NCBI GenBank assembly: GCA_932521025.1
Contig: OW051470.1
Span: 6,062,501 to 6,126,500 of the forward strand
Source: Oscheius onirici
Lineage: Eukaryota > Nematoda > Chromadorea > Rhabditida > Rhabditidae
Reading direction: 5' to 3'
Length of the DNA stretch: 64,000 nt
The notes beneath the pieces are model-generated. The model searched no databases. It worked only from the letters and a program-made list of their open reading frames with translations, and was not told where the DNA came from. The position numbers and the translations under genes were made by a program. Of this stretch, positions 44,390 through 57,206 are shown piece by piece (the first letter of the stretch is position 1; every line of letters starts with the position of its first letter).

Positions 44390-47300
44390 ACTGTAAATAA
44401 CGTTCTTTGTCTCTTATCTCTAAACGAGATTGATCTGACACGTGCTTGTTCTTGGGTGATAGAGACAGACACGAACATCGAGGGCTTTGTAAAAAGGCGA
44501 GTGTTCGTAAAAGGACACCTGTGTAAGATTATACAACAGCTTGCCGAACCCCTAAGAGACACCTGAAACATAGTTTTCTTACAGACCTTTAAACCTTTAG
44601 TTGCAGAGAACAAGCTAAACATTACCAATGCTCAAACTCCGCTACAAACGCGAGCAGAACAAAAGAATTATTTGATTTATTCTCACCTGATATCTCCTCT
44701 GAATTGCGGAAATGTAATTGAAGAAGCAGCAGCTGTCCAACTCGAATTTTCTCTTCGGATGCATTCAGAGCCATTTTGACAAGTACAGTATCTTAGGAAC
44801 GACTGCTTTACTAGATCTTTGAAAGTTATTCGGAATTGAAGAGCTGTTTATATGTTACCCTACAGTAACCTGTTTTTACAGTAATAAGTTCTGTATTTTG
44901 TACAGCCAAAGTGGGGCGTGTTGGTTGGTCCCTCGACTTGCCGTCCAGCCGACTGGTGAAGTGTGCCAGGTGATTGGCCAACTTCTGCGTCTCTCTCTCG
45001 TTTCATCCTGTACTCTCCCAAGTTCAGATACTCTCTCCATCGCAACTGTCTAGAACCCTCTCCCTTCGAATCACTCTCTCGTCTTCCCCCGAAAAAGCGC
45101 CCGTCGTCTGTCGATCGAGGGCGCGGTTGGCACTTGAAAGGCCGCCTGCTGACAACCGAGGGCGGACACCGTAATCGGCCGATTGGTCATCCGGCGCCGT
45201 CCGAAAAAGAATCCGAAGCAAATGTCCCGTGGGACGAAGCGAATAGGAAACAGAGCTAATGAGCAGGGTATGGGAAGTAGTCTCTCTGAAAGCACACAGA
45301 GAATAGAACGTTCAAACATCAGATGAACTGGTACAACTAACTAGATGTGAATAGACTGAGAATCCGACTGGCACGATTCACACTATGTTTGGTTGCTTGA
45401 CTCTGAAATAGGGAAACTTACATAAAAGGGGAAAAGTTTCCTTTCAGTTGTTCCAACAAAGTGGATCTCCCCTTGAGTCTGTTCTTGGAGACTACGTGAA
45501 GCACCGAACATAAACTAAGTTTATGATCTATATAGTTAGACGGTTATGTTGAAGATTCATTCAAATCGCCGGAATATGGAACAAACCGCAGTCGGCAGTC
45601 TTTTCAAGTGAGACTATGCAGAAGAACTTCAGAGATACAATGGGATAATTTAAAAGAGATCGCAGTCAGTTCCCGTTTGTTAAACTTCTCTTCGTTTCTA
45701 CCAAGCTTGTTCCAGTAATTCTTCCTGATGAAACGTTCGCTGTGATTCCATAGGTTGGCCTTACAAGGGCAATTGTGATTACCGGGGAAAGTTTTGTCCT
45801 AGAGTTTATCGGGGTATTTTCTCTCAAATGTGCATATGTCAACTGCTGTGAAAATTAGAAAGAAGGAACAAAGCACTAAAAAGTTGTTTCTTCCCGAACT
45901 ATGTAGCTGATTCTGTTGGATTCGATTCCCTGTTGAATAGTTTAGAGACATTACAAAAGTTGCCAAAGAGACCTGCGACCTAGTTGGCAAATCGCTGTTT
46001 GAAAAGCCCAGAATCAATAAACTTTGCCAATCTCTCTGATGACCTGTAGTTGTTTGGAGAGATCGTTTGTAGACCTTCTGCAGAAGATTAGAGCCGGATT
46101 TTCCATAGCCAAAAACCAAAGAACATTTCTTTCATCAGTTTGACTTGGCCTCCGTCTAGAGCTCGCTTTCTCTTTCCCCCTTTTATCGTTCCCGCTTCCT
46201 TCCCCTTTGATAAGACCACTGGTCATTGTTATCTCCGTTATCAGTACCGGAACTCTTACAAAAGCAACCAGATCACCTCACTCCGTGGTTCCCAAGAGAG
46301 AAATAATTTGAATTCTTCGATTACTGTAGATCCCTCGACACAAAAGTTGGCCCCTCGTCTCACTCTTATCACCTCCCTCCCTCCACAATTATCCACAATA
46401 TCGTCTCTGTCATTACTTAGTCTCGATTGCGTAGATACGGCCTGCCAAGTGGTCATTCATTTTGTTTTCTGACTGCCGCCATAAAAGGTGCACACTCTGA
46501 CGTCACCGGGGGACATGCCTCCGCCAATTAAAGCGACACCAGTCGAGGCAGAGTACGGTAGGTACAATGAAGGGAACCGGAGGGGATAATGGAGCAACGA
46601 GTCCGGAGGATACGATCTCACAAATTGCAGATTGTTCTAAGTTCGTACAGTTTCGTCCCTCTGAGAAAGAGGAAACTACTCGTCATTAAGATTGGCCAAA
46701 ACAGGGTTGGTTTGATCGGATAGTTTTGGGCAAAAGGAAGTAGACGACAACTACTAGTTCCATAGACGAATCTTCTGGAAACGTACAGTAACCAGCAACG
46801 AGATCGGATTACATTGTTTACGGGTGTTGCCTCCACTGTTAATGGCCTGGGGTCAATTTGTTGCCAGCTTGGTATCCTTCCAGAGAACAAACTCCTTCTG
46901 ATGACTCGATAGTGCAACTTTGGTCTGTGGAGTTTTGCAAGGTGTATAAAGCCCCTGCACAAATGATAGGCATCTCCTTGATCAGAGGTACAACTCTTTC
47001 GGAAAGATTCTCTTTGTTCCCTCCTGCTTATTATGTCTCATCAAAGTCGTTTCCCTCAAAGAATCGCCGACTGACCCCTTCTTCTTTCTCGGAGAAAGAA
47101 GTACGATTTCTTTTCAAAAAGGCAGGTGTCTTTCGGTTTGCCAGATGTGGACTCTGTTTTTTTCGCGGTCATCCGGATTGATAACTTGGGTTACTGTAGC
47201 ACTTGCTTTTACTGACGTAACCTGGGATAGATTCTTCGATACACTGACAATGAGTCAAATAAACAGGAAGAGGGTCCCATTATTCCGTCTGATGCCCAGC

Positions 47301-47518
47301 TGTTGCCCCGTTTCTACTACCAACGGCTGTTTTTACACGGGGCTGTGTGACGGTACCATTACGTCACCTGGCACACAAGTCTTTTTGTCCCTCTCGGGCC
47401 CTTTTCGTACGGATGTTGCGTGAGGAGAAATGAACCTGTGAGAACTCGACAAAGGAGTTTCGTAGACCGTCTCTACCAGTGTACAAGAGAAAGTGGAAAA
47501 AGAAACAAGGAACATCTG
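44390..47518. other. 3.1-kb non-coding region with recurrent TTACNGTAG motifs
   Basis: All frames are interrupted and no exon pair can be built. The octamer-like TTACTGTA/TACAGTAA recurs (for example near 44,136, 44,870, 46,323, 46,788 and 47,192). No tRNA, snRNA or TIR structure was recognised. Confidence 0.4.
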
Positions 47519-47524
47519 TTTATT
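47519..47524 (-). terminator. Poly(A) signal of the RAWUL-like gene
   Basis: AATAAA on the minus strand, about 150 nt beyond the stop codon at 47675. Confidence 0.5.
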
Positions 47525-47674
47525 TCTTTCTATCTTCTATCATCTTATGACATTTGAGGTGAGATTTCGCTGTGTACAGTGTTGGCGTGTTACAGGTATA
47601 AGAGAGACCGGAAAGTGAAAAACCCGTCGGAAAACAAAGAGGGCAGTTTGAACTATGTGGGCGAAAGAGTCATA

Positions 47675-50299
47675 TTACAAAGTGGGAACAATGGTCGAGT
47701 TGCGAAGAAGTTCGAGATTCGAGGCAGGAACACTCATCTGCAGCTCGCCATTGACATGTTGAGCACGAATTCCGTCCATTAGCATCGGGGGCTGCGGTGA
47801 CTTCTGATGGTTCTTGGCCAAGGCTTCCTGCAATTTTACTTATTCTCACAGTTCGTGTTTTGACTCTCGTTTGAAAGTCGCGCACCAATGCTTCAAGGTC
47901 ACCTCTCATTAGCATAAGTACTCACCTTTAGAGTACGACCGAGCGATTGGCCTCTCAGTTTGGCCTCCCCAATGTAATCGATGTTGTTCGGGATGACTGG
48001 GGACAGTGCAGGCGGAGGAGAGGTCGTCTTGACACTTGTGATCGGCTGAACACTGACTTGCGCTTTGAACGGCTTCAATTCTGGCTTCATCCTCGGCGGA
48101 ATCGGTGAAATGGCCGGAGGGGAAGGAGTAGCAGCAACAATTTGAGGTTTCGGCGGGGATGGGGGAGAAGGAACTTGAAACTTCTTCTCCGAGTTGTTCA
48201 CAGATGGAATACGAGGCGTCGTCAATGCAATGTCAGGAGTCGAGCCAGCAGAGACTGGAGTTGTCATGGTCGGTGGCTTCTTCATCTTCGGTGTCGATTC
48301 TGAACATGTCATTTGTTTGAATGATTAACTGAGAAACTAACCCAAAGCCTCTTGAATGGCCATCTTCTTGGTTGGTGGTGGTTGAAAATGATTTATAGCC
48401 TGAGCGGCTTTGGCAGCATGAACCGCCTGGGCTTGTATCTGGAGCTGCCTCAAATGTTGGGCTGTCCTTTGATTATGTTGCTGTACGGCCTGCTCTTCTC
48501 TCAGCCTCTGCTGCTGGTGTACGGCCTGTTCGCGCACTCTTTGCTGATGTTGGGCCTGTTGGAGCAGGAGTTTGTGAAGAAGGGCTGCTTGAGGTTTGGA
48601 CGCTTGACTACTGGCTTGGGAGACGGGAACACTTTTGACCGGGAACAGATTGGCTCCTTGTCCATTCGCCATAACCATTCTACCAGTCTTCGCCTCTTGA
48701 GACTGAAATAAAGTGATGAAAAGAACAGAATAAAAGACTAACCATCATCTGTTTCTGCAAATATTGTTGCTGAAGCTGTTGCAGCTGCTGAGGATTCAGA
48801 TTCTGGGCTCCGATTCTCATTTGCATTATGGGCTGTCCTCTCTGTTGAAGATGGATCTGTTGAACTGGTTGATGAGGAGGAGTCGTCTCCGAACTGTCTC
48901 TCTTCCTCTTGATCGGACCGACTCTATGCATCAGCTGATTGTTTATCATCGCGTACTGATTGTGAGGCGTCTGCATCTGAAGCTGGATCTAAAAAGTTTA
49001 TGTCATAAATGATAATGCAAAATGTACCTGTCGCTGTATTTCTGGATTGCTGATAATCTGTTGTTGAGTGAGAACCATCGGATGTTGTCGGATCTGGACA
49101 GGAGCGTTGACAATTTGAATTTCTTCTTCTCCCTTTTCTGGCTCCACGGCGATAGTTTCAGCAGCCTGAAGGTTATTCTGTTAAACGCTAAAAGAGCTTT
49201 TAAGTTCTCAATTCGATTCCATGGCAAAAGAGAAAGAATAGACGTCAAAGTCTCACCTCAGTCTCGACGATCTGCACCGGTACCTTCTCCAGACTCGGAG
49301 GCGGCTCTTTCGGTGGAATTAGTGTGAAAAGAATCCTCAGTGGACGCTTTTTCTTCCATTCCGTCTCAGCCGCCAAGTCGTCAAGAGTCATATGCTCCTC
49401 CAGATTTTCATTGAAACTTGGACTCAGAATGTGAATAATATATTTCCGTTTTCGACAGAACTTCTGCTCCAGAAGTTGCCTGATCGATCGAATCTGCATG
49501 CTGCCATCGGCACAAAAGAATCTCTTGAATCCGCTCTTGATCGGCACGGGGCTGTGACCAGCCTGAAAATATTCAAAGTTGGCGCTCATTCCGACAAAGA
49601 GTGCACACGTGGCATATTTATTCAGTCGCGCAGATGGTCCTTCGGAAGACCGTTCCGGACTAATAACCCCCTCGGACAAAAAACTCACATAATCCGAATC
49701 CTGTCTCAGTTTGACACCTGTGTAAAAGTGCTCCAGCTTGAACGAAATCCACGAGTCTGGCACTAGATAGTCCTCCATCGGCAGTTTCTTCTCGGACTCC
49801 TTGCAGGTTTCATCTTCACGCTCGAGTCGAATCGTCGACTCGACTGGAGTGGAAGAAGACGATGGAACTTGAGAAGAGACGAGAATGGGAGAGATCTGGA
49901 TGGCGATGGTCTTCTCGGGTGGTGGTCGAATTGCCAGCGGAGCGAAGTTTTTGGCTTTCTTGGTCTGCTCTCGAAGTGGCGGAAGTGCCGGATGTCGTTT
50001 TGTCGGTCTGATCGACTGAGGACTGGACGAACGGCTGTTCAGCTGACTGATAATTGCCGAGTTGGTGTCAGAAGTCGAAGCCTCGTCTCTGAAACTCACT
50101 CAAATGATACTCGAATGCAAATTTCCACGCATGGAGAATGAGCCAGTTCTCTGGGGAGAGAAAAGGCGGCTGTCAGCTTTTACAACCTGTGCGTGTGTGA
50201 GCGAGATGGCTATCTTTTAAACCCCTCCTTTTCTCTCTTTCTCTATGAATAAATTATTCACCGGACTCCGGGAGACTGATCGAGAGACGCCTTCTCCAT
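47675..50299 (-). CDS. RAWUL-like (PCGF/Psc-type) nuclear protein with long Gln/Pro-rich tail
   Basis: ATG 50299 (MEKASLDQSPGV, good Kozak context) splices over a roughly 170-nt intron to RDEASTSDTNSAII. After a disordered region, the segment at about 49,540-49,300 reads FKRFFCADGSMQIRSIRQLL...HMTLDDLAAETEWKKKRPLR, which parallels the RAWUL ubiquitin-like fold of Polycomb PCGF proteins (RxxxC....I..L...L; TL....TRW....PL). Later exons are low complexity: QQLQQLQQQYLQKQ, HQQRVREQAVHQQQRLREEQ and a Pro-rich part. The end LRNSTIVPTL and TAA is at 47675. No RING finger is visible, so it may be a diverged Psc/Su(z)2-like protein or something else; the domain call is by eye. Divergent from the CBX gene. 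Confidence 0.5.
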
Positions 50300-52760
50300 G
50301 GCGCGCAGCAGGCGGTCCGGAAAGGCCTCCGAAAGAGGTAGCGCCGAAGAGCGAATAGGTCGGGATAGCCCGAGAAATGCTGAAAAATAGTTGATTTGAA
50401 AGTATAAGAGATTAATCTAATAAAAAGTTCTTGCAAACGCAAGGAGAAAAGAGCCACCATCTGTGATTATTAGCCGCAAATTGCAACTAGTGCGAAAAAA
50501 TGTTTACAGCCGTCGAAATCCACAGAAAATGATTCACCCTAATGATTAAGGGACTATTTCTAGGAAAATGTACCTCTGGGAACAGACGAGAGTGTAAGAG
50601 ATAAGAGTTCGGTTCCCTTATCGTATTCGGAACGAGCACTCTAACTCCCCTCGCTGTAGTGTAAACAATGGCCGATGGTTATCTGGACGCAGCTGATAGC
50701 TGCCAGCTGGATCAATCGCATGTCGACTACGGTAAACAGCTTATCTTTAAGAGAAAAAAGGCGGGAACGTATTGTTTATCCATGTGTTTACGTGCAATGA
50801 CCAGCTGCGACGCCGCGTGCGACAGCCTCGGACCAGGCAGCGACAGGAGAAAAAGAATCTTTGAAAAAGAAAGTGTCTCTGGAAAGAGAGGAATCGAATG
50901 GTCGACGGAGAAGACCCGAGGTGTACCAAACCGGCTCGTTGGGGGCGAGGCTGGCCGAACGTAATCAGATGGTGATGGATTGGGGGCGGGGTTTACACGC
51001 CCCTTCTCCCATTGGTCCAAATCAAATATAATTAAAAAACATTCTTCGAACCTGGGACAAAAAAATGAAATCTATTTGAGAGATGATTAAGAACACGGAT
51101 ATATGGTAGAAGAGAGGAATAGCCTTCGATAAGGACACGAGACCGCCAGCAGCTCGTCACCAGCCACAGTATAATGTGTGAGACTCGCGACGCCGACCGC
51201 CTCGCAGCAAAGAGTCTTTTTACTCTCTCCTAAAGAACTGTTCTCTCGCCCTCTGTCCTCCCTACACTCTCTCGATCAGAACCAATCAAAAAGACTAGAG
51301 GCTCCGCCCTGCCGATTACGGTAGACTCTCCTCCGATAAGTGCTCTCTCGCTCGCACTTTGCGATTCACCCACGGGCTCTTGTTGGGGAATTTCCTCGTC
51401 AATCAATCGCACGATCAAACATACTACTTTTGCATGTGAATTCTATAGAATGGGAAAGCGGTCAGAATTGCGAAATGAGAAGGTTTCAAGAACTTGACTA
51501 GAACAAGTTTGGAACAAAGTGATTACTGTGAGTAGTGTCTCTCCCAAAGTCTCCGATAAGACGATATCGTTTCTGCCGTGTTCATTTGAAACGACTCATT
51601 AGGGCCTAAAGATAACGGAAACATTGGAGAGAGCGGAATGAACGAAATAGAATTACGGCGGGAGAGACGCAGACACAAACCCCTTGACGCGGAGTAAATA
51701 TGATAGTTAGCCTCCTGTCTCTCTCCCCCATCGGATTACGGTAGCCGCTCAATTACGCCTGGTGCCGACACCCGCCTCCTCCTGACGGGTCCGCGCGACC
51801 ACGGCTGACAGCACTTAGAAAAGTTGGCACGAAAGGACGGGGTCGCTAACCATTCGAATCTGACCATCATCTCGGAAATTTGTTTGATTGTGTCTTTGAA
51901 CTAAAACAATAGAACTGTTTGGGTTTGTTCAGGCAACAGCTGTACAAAAATGTGAAAAATTGCCTCCCACGATTAAGCACAATAATACAGCTGCCTCTTC
52001 TAATTGGGTAGCAATGGAAAATCATAGAAAGATACTGAAGACTATTGAGAGAGACAAGAATCAGCGCTCCAAAAATAGCTGCGAGTGAAAAACGTTCTCC
52101 GACTGACTGACAACTCATTGACTCTGATCCATAGGTCATGAGTCAGTTCATAAGTCACGGAAGCGAGTGGAGCATGGGAACATGCGATTGGGGGAAGAGA
52201 ACTCTCGATCTACTTTTCCAATCACTTGAAGGGTTGTGAGTCGAGAGATTCTTACGATCCGTAAGATCCGTTCCGTTCTTCTGCTGTCCAGAAGGACTGG
52301 TACACCTTTGAGATACGGTATCGGAGTAAAATGTGTGGACAAGCTTCTCCCAAAAAATCTCCCATTCGTTTGCCTCGCGTTCCGGCAGAGTTGAGACCGT
52401 TACAGTACTCTGGAACAGATACTCTCCCAGTTGAGAATAACGGTACCTGTGCAATCTGTTGTTCTGAAATACTGGCTTCAAGGCAAAACTTTCGATTGTT
52501 TTATTGTTTTGTTGTTTTTGAAGTTACTTTTGTTTTGCGAAAATAACTAACTTAAATTAATGTTTTTTTTTCAAAGTTTGTAAGTTAACATTCAAAGTAA
52601 TTAGTACAATTATTATATTTAAGAAAATTTTCAGCTCTGTCCAATCAAAAGCTCAGCTGGTAATTCCAGCGGACTCCGCCTCCGGCTGTCATGTCCCTTG
52701 CCGCGACTCTGCGGGTCGAGAGTAAGCCAATTGGTCAGTCGAAGACCGCGAGAGAGATGT
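50300..52760. other. 2.5-kb divergent promoter region between the RAWUL-like and CBX genes
   Basis: Contains CCAAT-type boxes (52,641-52,647; 52,727-52,731; another near 51,280) and TTACGGTAG-type motifs (about 51,305 and 51,735). A plus-strand ATG at 50,668 in good context opens MADGYLDAADSCQLDQSHVD and stops at a possible GT donor, but no partner exon was found. No RNA gene seen. Confidence 0.35.
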
Positions 52761-52769
52761 TATAAATAG
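52761..52769 (+). promoter_or_regulatory. TATA box of the CBX gene
   Basis: TATAAATAG lies 132 nt upstream of the start codon with a CCAAT box about 30 nt further upstream; this spacing fits a core promoter with transcription starting near 52,790. Confidence 0.55.
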
Positions 52770-52900
52770 GAGAGTGGACAGACACGACGAGATAGCACAT
52801 TCTTTGCAAGAGGGTAGTCAGGTCAGACGCGAGCGGACGGGCGAAGCGGTTCGACCGGGGCGCCGACTCGCCGTGTATTCTTCTACAGGAATTCCACAAC

Positions 52901-55108
52901 ATGGCCGACAAGAAGGTGGACAACGTCTTCGCCGTTGAAAAGTTGATCAAAACCAAGCAGGAGAAGGTCAGTTGTATGATTTTTATTCTTTTGATGAGCA
53001 AGAAAACGAAAGTGTCAAAGATCACTCGACCCGCAAACCAAATTAACGCACCACGTTTCAGTAATAAGAACTGACATTTCTTGAATCTTTTGAAACTTTT
53101 GTCTGTAAATTGGTGTTTGTTTGAGTCAATTTGAAGATAGGCAAAATTCCTTCAAACACATTCAGAGTTGACCCAAGTCCCCCTCCAGAGCATTAGTTTA
53201 CAGGTAGTTTTGTCCTCTTCCCAAAATAGTATTAAAGTTTCAAGTAAAGCATCGTTTGTTCCCTCTGTTCAAGAGATTAAACGTCGCATTTGTTTGTTTC
53301 TCGAAAAAAGTCTTTTTTTTTCTTCGAAAAGACACTAACGTACTTATTGTAACTCTTAACCTAACCAATAAGTATCAAGTGGAACAGTAAAGTTGTAACA
53401 GAAGGCTCATTTATGACGCTCTTTGTCCCGACCGTGGTCCGCGTATTATCTTTCTTTGAAAGGGAGACCGTCCATTGACACACAGAGAGACACTGACCCA
53501 GACACTAAAAGAGTTATCTTTCAGGGCAAGACTTTCTATCTGGTCAAGTGGAAGGGATGGTCTGCACGGTCAGTTTTTCTATTCTTTCCAAACTGTCACT
53601 GCTGTCAAAGTGAACAAGAGTCCAGTATTCGAAATTAATCTTTTCTCTGCAACGGCATACACAGCTGCTGCGTCAATAGCTCCTCTAGACAGCCGCCTCT
53701 GCGTCCCTTCCCCTGCGGGAATTTTGCCAACACGGAATAGTCTCTGCACCCTGACCCTTTTTCCCCAATTAGACGTCTGCTTCCGAATATAAGATCGGTT
53801 CCTAATTGCGACAGGTGCCTACTCATTAGAGCGAAAATCCCCCGAGTGGACACTAATGCGTAACAAATCCAGCGTAATAGATGTACGGACATTGTATGAA
53901 TTCATTCTTATAGTCACAATACATGGGAGCCAGAGGAGAATATCCTCGATGAGGCTCTCCTTGCCGATTACAACGAGCGGCAGGCGAAGATTGCCCAGAA
54001 GAAAGCTGAGAAGAGTGAGAAAACTGCGGCTAAGAAGAGAACCAGTGGAGGCTCGACTGGAAAGAAGGAGAAGACAACTCCGGTAGGGAAGAAATGAAAT
54101 TACGTCAAGTCTGTATAGGAACAACCTCCATCGAAGAGACCACGTCGATTGGCCGGAGGAGATATCCGTGAAGAGAGCAGCGACTCCAGTGAACACGGTA
54201 TGTTCCCCTTTCCGATTATTGTCTTATGTTACTTTTTGTCATTTGGAACCATTTGCTTACTATTGTTTTAGTCGTTGCAGATGAACACGAGGAGGCTCCC
54301 TCGACCTCGTCTGTTCCTCCAGCTGATGAGGAAGAGCATGTAGAAAATGGAGCAGAAGAACAGGAAGCTCCTGCTGAAGAACAAACTGAAGAACCTGCTG
54401 AGGAGGAGCCTGAAGAGCAAGAACAGCAGGATGAACAGGAGAGAGTCATCGAACTCACCGATGAGGTACCCATCTTCTGATCCATTAATACTAGTTGCCT
54501 GTTTAGGAAACTGAGAATGACACCGAAAACGAGCTGGCTTTTGTCGAAGAACGTGGTGATTATGAGATTGGAGAGGAGGCTTATGGGGATGAGGTTCCTC
54601 CCGGAATGGAATACTATGACCCAGAAGAGGAAGAAGAACGAATTGAGCTGGCAGAAGAAGGGTACATCGTCGGTAGGTAGGCAAAACTAATTCTTTTACA
54701 CGCACAATCACTAGCACGTTGTGGATCGTCTTCCAAACCGAATGTTTCAATTTCAGGTCACATGAGGAGAATGGAACAGGAAGCGAATCAGATGGCATTC
54801 ATAGTGGGCTTCCCGAGTGCGGAGAGCTCAATGAGCCAGATGCAGGTTGTGGAGAACCAAGACTTGGAGGAGCTGGAGGAGCAGGAGGAGAGAATGCGGA
54901 TTCAGGAGATCAAAAATGAGCTCCAAGAAGAAACGGTGCGGTCTCATCATTCAAAGTTTCTGAAAGAATGTTTTTTCAGTACTCGATGCTGGCGACCGAA
55001 GACTCCGAGTCGGCTTCCTCCTCTTCCGACAGTAGCTTCAATTCATCCAATCCCAATATAATCGAAGTCGACTTCGAAGGCGACCCAATCGAACTCGCCG
55101 AATTTTGA
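52901..55108 (+). CDS. Polycomb-type chromobox protein (CBX/Pc)
   Basis: Reader of H3K27me3, likely the CBX subunit of PRC1. The chromodomain is at the N-terminus: ATG 52901 opens MADKKVDNVFAVEKLIKTKQ, then after a roughly 560-nt intron GKTFYLVKWKGWSAR, and after a roughly 340-nt intron HNTWEPEENILDEALLADY. VFAVE, KWKGW and NTWEPEENILD give the aromatic cage of Polycomb CBX proteins. Next come a Lys-rich nuclear stretch (QKKAEKSEKTAAKKRTS), SKRPRRL and a long Glu-rich acidic domain (54,280-54,670). The C-terminus (NIIEVDFEGDPIELAEF) could be a weak Pc-box but is not a clear match. HP1 is less likely because no chromoshadow domain is seen. About 400 residues. Confidence 0.82.
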
Positions 55109-57206
55109 CCCCTCCCTTTAAAAATCAAAAGCCGTTCTTTCCAAAATGTTTACTTCTTTACTTATATAATTTGTCGCATTTTTTCTGCGAGCTCCCTGCC
55201 AATCCCGAAATGATTTCAACTGTCTCTCTATTTCATTTTTGTAAAATGATCCCTCTTTGTATACTCTTTTTTCGTTTCTGTGATATCATGTTTTATAGCG
55301 TTTTTTCTCTCAATAAATCTGTTTTTTTTTTCGGAGAGAACAGCCTTGGTCCATAAAGTGTTGCGTTTTCGGTTATTTACGACGGCCATAGCTGTCAGTC
55401 GGCCCTGACCAGATGTCGCTCTCGAAAAGGGATGAAATAAGAGCACTTTTGGCATGAATTGAAGGAAATTGGGCGGAAAGAGATATATTTGGACAGACAC
55501 GAAGGCTGTTCAAAGAGTAGCAGTGTTTATCCGCCAACAGGTGTTCTTTCAATTATTCATTTGGAGAGAGATACCGTAGTTGCTAATTGAACGAAGCAGA
55601 GAGCAGGTATGAATGAGACAATCAGGACATTGCCTACGATTAGATACGGTAGCTTATCCGTCTTGTGTAATCTCCTCAAATGGTAATCTCCATCCGGTAG
55701 TCGTAGGTTCTTTTATCCTTTGACTGATTTCAGACTTCAGAAGTTTGATAATACTGTAAAGAGTCGGAAGTGGCTCTATTTACGTGAACAAATCCTACAG
55801 TAATCCAGTACTCTAGAAGTTAGTCGGAATCCTGAAGGACCTGGCTGGAACTGTTTATTTTCGGCGTTAAGCAGAGTCTACACTTGCAGCACCCGAGCGA
55901 GACCATCTGGCTAAACAAACCGATAGTACCTACAGTACTCAGAAATGTCCTAGACGGAGAAGAGAACTAGCAGAAATCAAAAGCTGTTGCTAGCGTGGGA
56001 AAGCATTCGCTTCGTACGTTTACTTCTCTAAAGTGTTTCGAATGAAATGTTGAGGTGTAGGTCAAACCGAGTTTTTGTCTACATGATTATCAAATTTTCT
56101 GGATTGAGGTAATGATAACAAGGATGTTTTCCTTTTGACCATCTTCCCAACTGCCAATTCAGTTTTGTTTCTCCTCAAAAAATGAGCCATTCTTTCTAGT
56201 TCTGTTAGTGTAAAAGACACGCTGTGTCGTGCAATTTAATACGATAGCTCATTAGTTTCGAGAGTGGAAGAGCGATTGTGTGAAGAGTGGAGACGCAGAC
56301 GACGGAGAGAGTACACAGCATCGAGAGAGGGTCACAGACACCAGTGCAAACAGCTGACATTTGGGCGTCGATTCTTATTATGGGTTACGGTATCAGGGGA
56401 CCACCCACTGTGACCGATTACCGCAGGGAAAAGAAGAACATTTCAAGGGGCACAAGAGTGAATGAGGAGATTGAGAAAAATCGTTCTATTGGTAGACTAC
56501 CAAAATACCAAAAAATAATAATAACTTGTTTGATCTAATCCTTGTAACTGACAAGGTTTTTGAAAAGTAAGTAGTCAAGAGTGTTAGCTGCAAGATGTAG
56601 TGATTGCCATAACTCTTGTTGCCGATTCTGCATGTAAGCTCTATCACAGTTTGGACGTAGTTGAATCAACATCTGCAATCGGGTCTTCTCTCTGAAGTTG
56701 AATATAGTCTATTCTTTCAACTAACAGCTACCGTATCTGACCTCCTTCAAACTTTTACAGCTTGTTATCGCACTAGACAATTCTATAATGGCAAGAGTAG
56801 TCCAGGGACATTTTTGTCACATCTTCGTGCGAATCCTCCCTTTGATCTTCAATTCAACTTCATCAGTCTGTTGGACTAAGAATACTGCAGTCACTGTTTG
56901 CGCAGTGCTGATTATTTTTCTGTTGAATATGCTCCTCTACCTGAATGAACGCTTAAAAGATCTATCAATATTGATAGTTGAACTCCAGTTACAGCGGAGC
57001 GAGCAGAGACATCCCCCACTCTCCCCCTTTTTCCAAGCGAACCGTTCGAAGACATAAAAGAATTGCTCATATGCTTTATCATAGAGAACGGCTGTGTGCG
57101 CCGTGGACTAGTGTAAAGTGGCAAGTGGCGCGGAACACGTAATAAAAGAGAATACAAAGATATTATGACTAGACACTCTGAGCAGGAAGCTATACACGTA
57201 GAATGA
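55109..57206. other. 2.1-kb intergenic region
   Basis: Begins with the CBX 3' UTR (AATAAA at about 55,312). The rest is non-coding, with several TACNGTA motifs (about 55,575, 55,654, 55,745, 55,797, 56,387 and 56,728). No structured RNA or mobile element recognised. Confidence 0.4.

Noticed and set aside
49245..50099. Start of the RAWUL-like protein at 50,099
   Set aside because: The codon there is GTG within a GTGAGTTTCAG splice acceptor; ATG 50299 with a spliced first exon fits better.
52820..52860. tRNA-like GGTTCGA in the CBX 5' region
   Set aside because: No matching acceptor stem or A box nearby.
54216..54485. Cys/Ser-rich minus-strand frame resembling a secreted peptide
   Set aside because: Also antisense of the acidic CBX repeat.
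54268..54798. Minus-strand 176-residue hydrophobic frame
   Set aside because: Antisense of the CBX Glu-rich exons; the Leu/Phe/Ser content is a by-product of GAA/GAG codons.
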